Source of the DNA: Ulota crispa
Taxonomy: Eukaryota > Streptophyta > Bryopsida > Orthotrichales > Orthotrichaceae
Length of the DNA stretch: 64,000 nt
Reading direction: 5' to 3'
Assembly: GCA_963920765.1 (NCBI GenBank)
Contig: OY987246.1
Span: 15,062,868 to 15,126,867 of the forward strand
The notes beneath the pieces were generated by a model. That model did not search any database, was not told the DNA's origin, and worked only from the letters and a program-made list of their open reading frames with translations. Made by a program: the position numbers and the translations under genes. Shown in pieces: positions 56,584 through 64,000 of the stretch (the stretch's first letter is position 1; each line of letters begins with the position of its first letter).

Positions 56584-58544
56584 TAGTCAACACCCGTTTG
56601 CCACCTTCACATATCTATTATGCATGAAGTCAATCTTTAAATTGATCTTTCTTACATTTTGGTTTTTGGATTCAAACATTTATTCAAAAGCTATCATTTA
56701 ATTCAGAAATTTTAATCACTTATTGTGCAATAAAGTATTTGCATTTGAAATATGAAACCACCCTCCAAACCACGTGAATTGGCCAAGTCTAATTCACAAA
56801 ACCCATACAATTAACTCATTCTTCCCAATTGATGCCATTCATTTCTTGTGGTTACTATAAGATAATTTGAAGTATTATCAAATGAGAGTTCTAAGGTAAA
56901 TTTGAGTCATTTAAATTTGAATTAACAAAATGGTACAACCTAATTTTTTTTCTAATATTGTGTTTTCTCACTTTTCTGGACTATCTAAAAGGAATACATC
57001 ATTTCATTCCATATGACTTCAAGCATTTGTATTAACAATAGTATGTAGGAGCCTTATTTCCTCTTTATATAAAAAATTTTGAGGCCAAAAAGTTGAGGTT
57101 ACAACTACAAGCCTTCAAATTCAAAAAAAAAGAAGGAATGAATTTGACCAAATGAAGGAGTTTTGGTTCTAATATCATGCCACTATGTTGATCACCCAAA
57201 ACAAATACTTTTTGAATTAGAATAAACAAAATTTAATTATTTTTGGTGTGATGTAGCACAATGTATGTTTTAAAAATATAGTTGATATTGTATTAATATG
57301 AGTAAGTATATGGCCAAGAATGAAAAAAGAAGAGATTATGGGAAGTAGGAGAGGATTCAAGTAAAAAGGATTTTGGTAAACCCACAATATAAGTTGTCTT
57401 GGTGTTTGATCATGCATTCAAGTAATTTTTAGATTTTTGGTTATAGTTTTCATTAGGTTTAAGTACTGTATTTTATTTTATATTCTTCCTTTTTTGAATA
57501 GTTGTTTTAAGTGTGTGGGTTTATGTCTAAATACTTTCATTCAATAATTCTTAATAAATGAAAGACAATAACAGATAATCAAAGAAGAATGTTGGAGAGA
57601 AAGTCAAGCTAACTGGAGTGATATGGACTCACATAAGAAGATATGGGCAAAAAATAAAGGTGGGTCATGAATGTAGGATCAAAATACTATACATATGTCA
57701 ATGTGGACCCAAGGTGGAAAAACTCCATTTTTTTAACAAATAAGGGTGAAAGTAAGAATGTACCTTTTATTTTGACATTGTTTGGTTGTATACTTGTATC
57801 ATCCTCTGTGGTTCTAAACTAAATTATAATTTTTAAATTCAAAATGTAAATTCAATATTCTTCAATTCAATCTCCTAATGCTAAATATTCAAACTTTAAT
57901 ATTTTCTAACAAGTGAGAAATCACCAGTTGTTTTGCCTTGATCCCACATTGATAAATATGCGGTAAACCAAGCCGTGAGTGTAGAAGGAGAAGAGTTATA
58001 AAAAGAAAATATGGAGATTTTATTTTTGAATTTTTTTGTATCTTAATCTATAATAAATTAGCACTGTCTGTTGGTCGTAACTCGTATTAGTTTTATTAGC
58101 TCACCATTCAGTTTGCCCAATGCTTTACTTTACCAGATCAGGTACCGTTCAGTTCTTTTACTTTACTAAAACCTGTCACTTCACTGCTGTTGGTGGTAGG
58201 AAAATAATAGGTTTCGGGGTGCTTTGGGTGATGAAGGTTGAGATACTTTATGATTCTAACTTGTAAGCTTTGTACTTGATTTACTAGTTCCAAATAACCC
58301 CATGTTTTTTAGTGCAAGAAATCACACCACAACACCACTCCAAGCAAAGAAAACAGAAAGTTGAACATTTTGTTGTCAACGTAACCAATACTCAAAATCG
58401 AGCCTTATCAGACCTTGAGTATTGAACATTGAAATCTCTTTTTACAAATTTTGACCATGACTTCTAATATAAAGGCCTTGGGATTCATTTCAAAAATAAT
58501 CCAAAGTGTCATTAAATCGTAGTCTAATGCTGCCTCCACTACTA
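56584..58544. other. Gene-free stretch
   Basis: AT-rich; no gene, RNA or element end recognised. Confidence 0.45.
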
Positions 58545-58792
58545 TAGTGAATATTGCGTTTAGGTTACCCCACGTTAATTTCTCAAAATTTTAAACTTTT
58601 TATCAAAAAAACTACTGCAACAAATCATTTCAAAGAGCCCATAGAAAAATAAATTGATGACTTCCAAGTCGTAAAGTATGTAAAATCTAAGCATTTAGAG
58701 AGTTGCATGTGCCTCCAAATGATAAATCACGGGATAATTTACCAAAGTAAGGCAACCTAATTATCAAAGCAACCTAAATATAATATTCAGTG
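58545..58792. mobile_element. TA-flanked MITE, CACTGAATATTGC family, copy 3 (~248 bp)
   Basis: Left TAGTGAATATTGCGTTTAGG, right (inverted) CACTGAATATTATATTTAGG, TA flanks. Internal block AGAGAGTTGCATGTGCCTCC is the reverse complement of the block in copies 1 and 2, so it sits in the opposite orientation. Confidence 0.7.
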
Positions 58793-59275
58793 TAGGGTAA
58801 ATCCACCCTTACCCGTTGCTCATATGCAATTATGCACCAGTTTCATGGTGATATGGGTTGAACACCTTACTCGTAAGCTTACTGCCACATGACGGCGGCA
58901 AGTCTTGCTTTGGAGAAGGGCATTATGTCGTGGACCACATACGGTGTGCATCTACATCAATACAAGAATTTCATACGGCAATGAACTACATATAATTGAC
59001 ATACTGTCCACAACACAGCTAGGGTTTAATTTTTGATTTTGTCAGGGTAGAGCGACCCGCACCCCCAACCTGCTGGCAGGTAAGGAAAATTTGGTTAAAA
59101 TAGTAACAAATGAATGATACACAAAAGTTCATTCAAAAATTGCTATTATAAGCTACTTTCATTCAAAATTTGGCGGATTGGGAATCTACTCTAGGAAGGA
59201 TCTGGCATTTTCATCCATTTTTCACATTGGCTTCACTGTATAAAAGTAGCTAGTGCAGTTTTGAGGTAAGATTTA

Positions 59276-59640
59276 GGGCGGCTTCACACTATGACTGGCC
59301 AAGTTGAGAGGCTCTCAAATTGAGTGGCCAAATTTTGTCGAGAGGCCAAGAAAATGTGCTGAAAATAGACAATAAATGCTGAAACTAATAGCAATAAATG
59401 CTGAAACTAATGGCCTCTTGCCCATAGTTTGGGTCTCCGTTTTTGCTGAACCCAAACTTGCCTTTGAGAGGCTGTCAACCTTGGATGATAAAGTGCTGCC
59501 ATGTAGGCAAATGGTGGATGACAGCCTTTGGAGTTTGACCTCTAGTGTGAAGGCTTGAGCAGCCGGACTCTCGATTTTGTGCAATTTGATTGGTGCAGAC
59601 CGACAACCTCTCGACCTTCAGCCATAGTGTGAAGCCGCCC
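59276..59640. mobile_element. PIF/Harbinger-like MITE, 365 bp, with TTA duplication
   Basis: The terminal inverted repeat GGGCGGCTTCACACTATG is perfect for 18 bases and continues with mismatches. TTA flanks it (59273-59275 and 59641-59643), typical of Tourist/Harbinger. It interrupts a dispersed repeat (about 59095-59700) whose uninterrupted relative is at 3990-4215. Confidence 0.88.
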
Positions 59641-59707
59641 TTAGGCAAAATTTTGCCAAGAAATTAAACTCTGAATACAATAGACAGACCATGTCAGGAA
59701 TTGGTAT

Positions 59708-60648
59708 ACAGTGGCCTCGAACAAAGTTTGTTGGGCCCTATTTTTGCATTTAGAGATCAGGTCATGTTTTGACATGAAAATGAGGTTCATTGGCCATTTT
59801 TTTTTTGCATTTTTTATATCTCAATCTTACCCCCAATCCCAACCAAGCATACCAAATTTCAACCCCAAAAAATCAAAATCCAAATTTGATAAATTGTTTT
59901 GTGTCACAAATCATGGTTTTACATGATTTTACAAGAAAATTGATTGAAAAACATTGATGATGAATTTTGGAGATTTGATTGCATGGGTATATAGGTAGCA
60001 TCCATATGTGCATCCAAATGCAAATCTTCCATGCTAAAAAAAACCCCTTAAGTAAAACAAAATTGATCTTTGAAGGGTTTAGTGTGACCCATGATATGTT
60101 CAAATTTTGTAAAATAGATGTTTTCTTATGATAATCAAATTTTGCTATTTGACTCATACATTGTGACTAAGATTGTACCTTTGAACATGCTATTGTGTTT
60201 CTTTGGTGAAAAGCTAACTAAAACTAAAAAACATATATTATACAAAATTTGGACATATCACGGGTAACACTAAACCCTTCAAAGATCAATTTTGTTTTAC
60301 TTAAGGGGTTTTTTTAGTATGGAAGATTTGCATTTGGATGCGCGTATGGATGCTACCTTTATACACAAGCAATCAAATTTCCAAAACTCATCATCAATGT
60401 TTTTCAATCAATTTTCTTGTAAAATCATGTAAAACCATGTATTGCGACACAAAACAATTTATCAAAATTTGAATTTTGATTTTTTGGGGTTGAAATTTGG
60501 TATGCTTGGTTGAGATTGGGGATAAGATTAAGATATAAAAAATGCAAAAAAAAAGTGGCCAATGAACCTCATTTTCATGTCAAAACATGACCTGATCTCT
60601 CAATGCAAAAATAGGGCCTGACAACCTTTGTTCGAGGCAACTGTACTG
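59708..60648. mobile_element. Foldback element, ~940 bp
   Basis: Left arm about 59708-60110 and right arm about 60230-60648 are inverted copies: GGCCTCGAACAAAG with CTTTGTTCGAGGC, CTATTTTTGCATT with AATGCAAAAATAG, and GATCTTTGAAGGGTTTAGTG with CACTAAACCCTTCAAAGATC. The loop is about 110 bases. No coding capacity or clear target duplication. Confidence 0.85.
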
Positions 60649-61629
60649 TACAAACTGCTATTGGCTTTCCTAAAATCATTGCAGAAGTGGCAGCTTTGAA
60701 TCCCAATGAAACCACCACAACCAAAAGATTGGAGCTCGTGAGCTTATCCACCATTTTATCTCCTCTGACAACGCAATTCAATACAGTGTTTTTGTTTGGG
60801 GCGAAACATCGCCCAAAAGCAAAATAATTTTAGGGGCATCAAAAATTAACGCCAAAAGTAGGGTTTTTAGTGAAAATGTTTTGTCAATTTTTTTTATATA
60901 TCATTAAAAGATATGGACATGTTGCTAGATAGCACCATCACCATTCACCATTAATCATTCACCATCTACCATCCACCATTCATCAGTGATAAAGCACAAT
61001 AAATGTATAATTTTCTTCGTATGTGGTAATTGTACCAGCATGATCATCAATTATAAATTAGTACCAAATTGTAAAAGCCTCTCAAGTGGGTCCACAATCC
61101 ACACAAAGATTTAAGTTTACATGGTAACTTGATTCCAAAGTACCATGATTTTATTGAGGCATAAAAAAATACTACTTTGATGGATAAATACTAAGTGTCA
61201 TGTATGTACTGGTTAAATTATGTAAACAAAAGATGGCGTGGTACAATCAATCAATTTCATTGGTCAATTGCGCCCAACTAAGCTACTCTGAATATTGCAT
61301 GTAGGTCGGTGTTTTGTTTGGGGCTACAAATCTTCAAAACTTTTTTTTTTAGGAACTTGAAATTAGCACCAGAGCCAATGAAAACAATGAGTGTAATTTG
61401 CCAAAATTCACCAATGAAAGGGACTACTTTTGCCTCCTGTTTCCCACATATCACACCACAATCATTTATTTTAGATGTCTTTTTGCACTAAAAATTTGAG
61501 GATCTCTTGTGGACTTCACCAAAAAGTAAATTTAAAGAAGCCAGATTTGCACCCAAAAAAAAAGGCAATTGCCAAATTTGCTCTAAAGGAAAAATTCCAA
61601 TTCAAACACTAATTCAATATGACTGCTAA
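60649..61629. other. Gene-free stretch
   Basis: A degenerate CACCATTCACCAT repeat at about 60938-60985 and a partial match to the CACTGAATATTGC MITE end at about 61290-61310 (CTCTGAATATTGCATGTAGG). No gene recognised. Confidence 0.45.
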
Positions 61630-61942
61630 GAGCATCTCCACGGGTTTGGGCTCTTTCAAAGTTTTCCATCTGCTTTGGCCGGCCTCAAGCCCCTCGATCT
61701 CCACTCATGTTCTTTAAAAAGGTGGGCTTGCACTCCAACACACCCCATAAATAAGCAATTGACCACTTATCAAGGAAAGTAGAGAATATAATCCACTAAA
61801 CTTAGAGTGAATAGTGAATGAATATTGGCTTGAAGGGCCCTTGCTAGACTCAATAGGACACAATGTCAAGAGAGGCTTTTGAGAGGGGCCGCAACACATT
61901 TCATCTACTTTGAGCATGTTGGGGTTACTGGTGGAGATGCTC
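61630..61942. mobile_element. PIF/Harbinger-like MITE, 313 bp, with TAA duplication
   Basis: Ends GAGCATCTCCACGGGTTTGG and CTGGTGGAGATGCTC; the outer 12 bases are perfectly inverted and match the (G/A)GCATCTCCA start common in plant Tourist-like elements. TAA flanks it on both sides (61627-61629 and 61943-61945). Confidence 0.8.
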
Positions 61943-61945
61943 TAA

Positions 61946-62781
61946 GGTAAGTATACCCATACCCGACCGTTTAAGGCTAGTTTGGGTACCTTGAGGTTTA
62001 GGAAAATTCACGATTTTTTTTTGTAGGATTAGCCTTTAAACAAGCTATCATGGAAAGCCATTTTTGTGGAAAAAAGTATTGTAGAATATTTTGTGTTATA
62101 GGGCAAAGTTACAACTCATAGGATCCCTAAAAGCAACTCTAAACTAACACTAAAACTGTTTGGATGTGTTCTTATAACAGCACTTGAAAATCCCAATCCT
62201 AACCTCCCAAATCAATTTAGCAACCAACATGTGGTAAGATATGCTTGTACAAGTAGTGTTCACTGCTCCACTTTAAGTTCACAATGAGTGGTGAACACCT
62301 TAAATATAGGAGTCGATTTTGGGGACCAGTTGGAGAAAGGTATGTCTACCTTACACAAATTCTCACATACAAGGTGGGTCATCTTGTTTGCAAACTTTAA
62401 ATACAGGTAGCCGTGCATGCCACACTAATTGTTCATTCATGCTATCATCTAGATTGCAACAACTATGTAGCTCACAGTATTTCAAGAAGCTTATTGATAG
62501 TGGAGGTGCTTGACAGAGATGTAGAGTCCTGAACATAAAGTTGTAGTCCCTTTTTAAACCCCTCCCACATATCACTATAACAAATGAGGATCCTAATCAA
62601 CAATATTGTGTTCACCCCTTTTTTTTTGGTTTTGGCAGAAAGCCAGATTGGCTATGTTATATTTTAAACCGTTGCTCACATGGCGAGTACTTCATATCCG
62701 TTAATGAATTGTTGTGGCGATAGTGGATTGTAAATATGGTGAATCTGGCATAGTGTGCTAAAAATTGGTGATAATTTTTGG
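61946..62781. other. Gene-free stretch
   Basis: AT-rich; nothing recognised. Confidence 0.45.
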
Positions 62782-63348
62782 CACTACGGGAATTTTTTTT
62801 GAGCTAAAGCTATTATATTGCTCAAAACTATTGAGTTCTCCAAGCATTAGAGATAATTATATTCAAGCAAAAAGGGCAAAATTGCTAAAAAGAATGATGT
62901 CATCTTGCACTTGGTAGATTTTTTGTAAGGAAATGGACAATGTAGTTCCATATTTGCACATGTTAGAATATCTAAAAATATAAAATTTCATTCATGGAGG
63001 CAAGGTTGTCCTATAAATTGTAGCAATTTGGCACTTGAAATAAAATAAGAGATGCCACATGATCTCTAGAGGTGGCAATGACTATGGCCAAGGTTGAAGC
63101 TTTCTGGTTGAGCCCTTAAATCCTTAAGCTGTTGTCTAGCTACTTTTATTTTATTTTCTTTATTTTTCCCTTATGTTTTTTTGCCTGCTTTTTTCAAGTA
63201 GTGCTTTCTGGCCCCATGGTGCCGAAAAAAAGGCTAATTGTGTTGATTTGGACATCTTAATTAGGACATTTTGAACATAGTAGTGTTGATTTGGACATTC
63301 AATTGTGTTGATTAGGACCACTTGATTAGGACCTACTTTCTACTAGTG
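62782..63348. mobile_element. Possible CACTA-type non-autonomous element, ~567 bp
   Basis: Left end CACTACGGGAATTTT and right end CTTTCTACTAGTG (inverted CACTAGTAGAAAG) both begin CACTA as in plant CACTA elements. GTGTTGATTTGGACAT/GTGTTGATTAGGAC subterminal repeats precede the right end. The 3-bp flanks (TGG and TAT) do not match, so the boundaries are tentative. Confidence 0.4.
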
Positions 63349-64000
63349 TATTCAATCCTTCATCCGATTTAAAAGTGATTACATATTTGAAAAGCTTGTT
63401 ATGGGGGATAAAATGTATTAGAATTTGAAAAGTAGATTATTCTTATTTCAGGCTTTTATAATCCATGTCAAATATGATTTTGCACAAATGAGTGCCATAT
63501 TTATCAACTTTTATCAACATCATCAACATCTTTGTGACTTTCAACCACCTTTTAGAACTTGAAATTGTCTCAACTCAAGCAAGCATGTTGTACATTGAAC
63601 ATAGGTTGGGGATATACTGGTGGTAAATTGTTGACAAACTTGTAGTGATTTTAAAAGCATTCAAATCATTACTAGACTTTTTTTTCAATTTTCTTTTCTA
63701 AAGCCCTAGTTAGATTTATGCCAAACTTCAACAGAATTTGCTCCTTTTTCTAAGCTTTTCAAATATGTAATTAGTTTTAGATTTGGTACAGTAATGATTG
63801 CGTGAGAGTTTTTTTATTTTTTAAGGACTACGGCTTTTTGAACATGCGGCTATACAATGGTTTTGACATGCTAATTTGTGATCTCTGAAGACCGTTTACG
63901 ACATCCACCACAACACGAGCTTATTTATTACTAGGGAAAATTTCATGGATATTCTTAAAGTTTGCAATATTTGCACAGATATCCCTACTTTTTTTGCACA
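63349..64000. other. Gene-free stretch at the right edge
   Basis: AT-rich; nothing recognised. Confidence 0.45.

Noticed and set aside
1-64000. CRISPR arrays, operons, phage or plasmid features
   Set aside because: The tandem repeats here have no regular spacers, genes are isolated with introns, and all recognisable genes are eukaryotic.

Overview
This is eukaryotic nuclear DNA, AT-rich, gene-poor and crowded with transposons. The recognisable host-type genes are plant-like: a SYP1-class plasma-membrane syntaxin with one intron, an intronless rhomboid protease of the plant RBL1/2 type, and a broken XRN-type 5'-3' exoribonuclease carrying the CCHC knuckle seen in plant XRNs. The Ty3/gypsy element and the piggyBac relic fit an early-diverging streptophyte (charophyte alga, or a moss, lycophyte or fern) better than a flowering plant. 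From memory of similar retroelement proteins I lean to a Chara-like alga, with low confidence.

Layout. 1-660: diverged tandem array of about 128-bp palindromic units. 0.7-6.5 kb: gene-free, with a large foldback element (2995-3850) and a TTAA-flanked MITE (4699-4913). 6589-8334: XRN pseudogene. 8.3-12.7 kb: gene-free, with two small CACTA-type MITEs. 12758-14380 (minus): syntaxin gene. 15.9-17.46 kb: decayed coding-like sequence and an Arg/Gly-rich reading frame. 17460-28032: full-length Ty3/gypsy LTR retrotransposon (2161-bp LTRs, TSD GCGG) inserted into that frame, which resumes at 28033. 28.2-32.7 kb: no clear gene. 32735-34660: piggyBac-type transposase pseudogene. 36.5-64 kb: a MITE landscape, interrupted only by the rhomboid gene (47124-48089, minus).

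The strongest unexplained structure is a family of at least nine complete elements (about 215-1260 bp) flanked by TTAA with inverted ends starting CCCCTAA. That is the signature expected of piggyBac-superfamily non-autonomous elements. Sizes, interiors and foldback content differ greatly, but the ends are shared. Other MITEs have TA, TTA/TAA and CACTA-type ends; one TTA-flanked MITE has its own empty site elsewhere in the window.

The host genes are unrelated to one another. The syntaxin acts in membrane fusion at the plasma membrane or cell plate, and the rhomboid is an intramembrane protease of the secretory pathway. Nothing suggests an operon or gene cluster. Coordinates of repeats were read by eye and may be off by a few bases.
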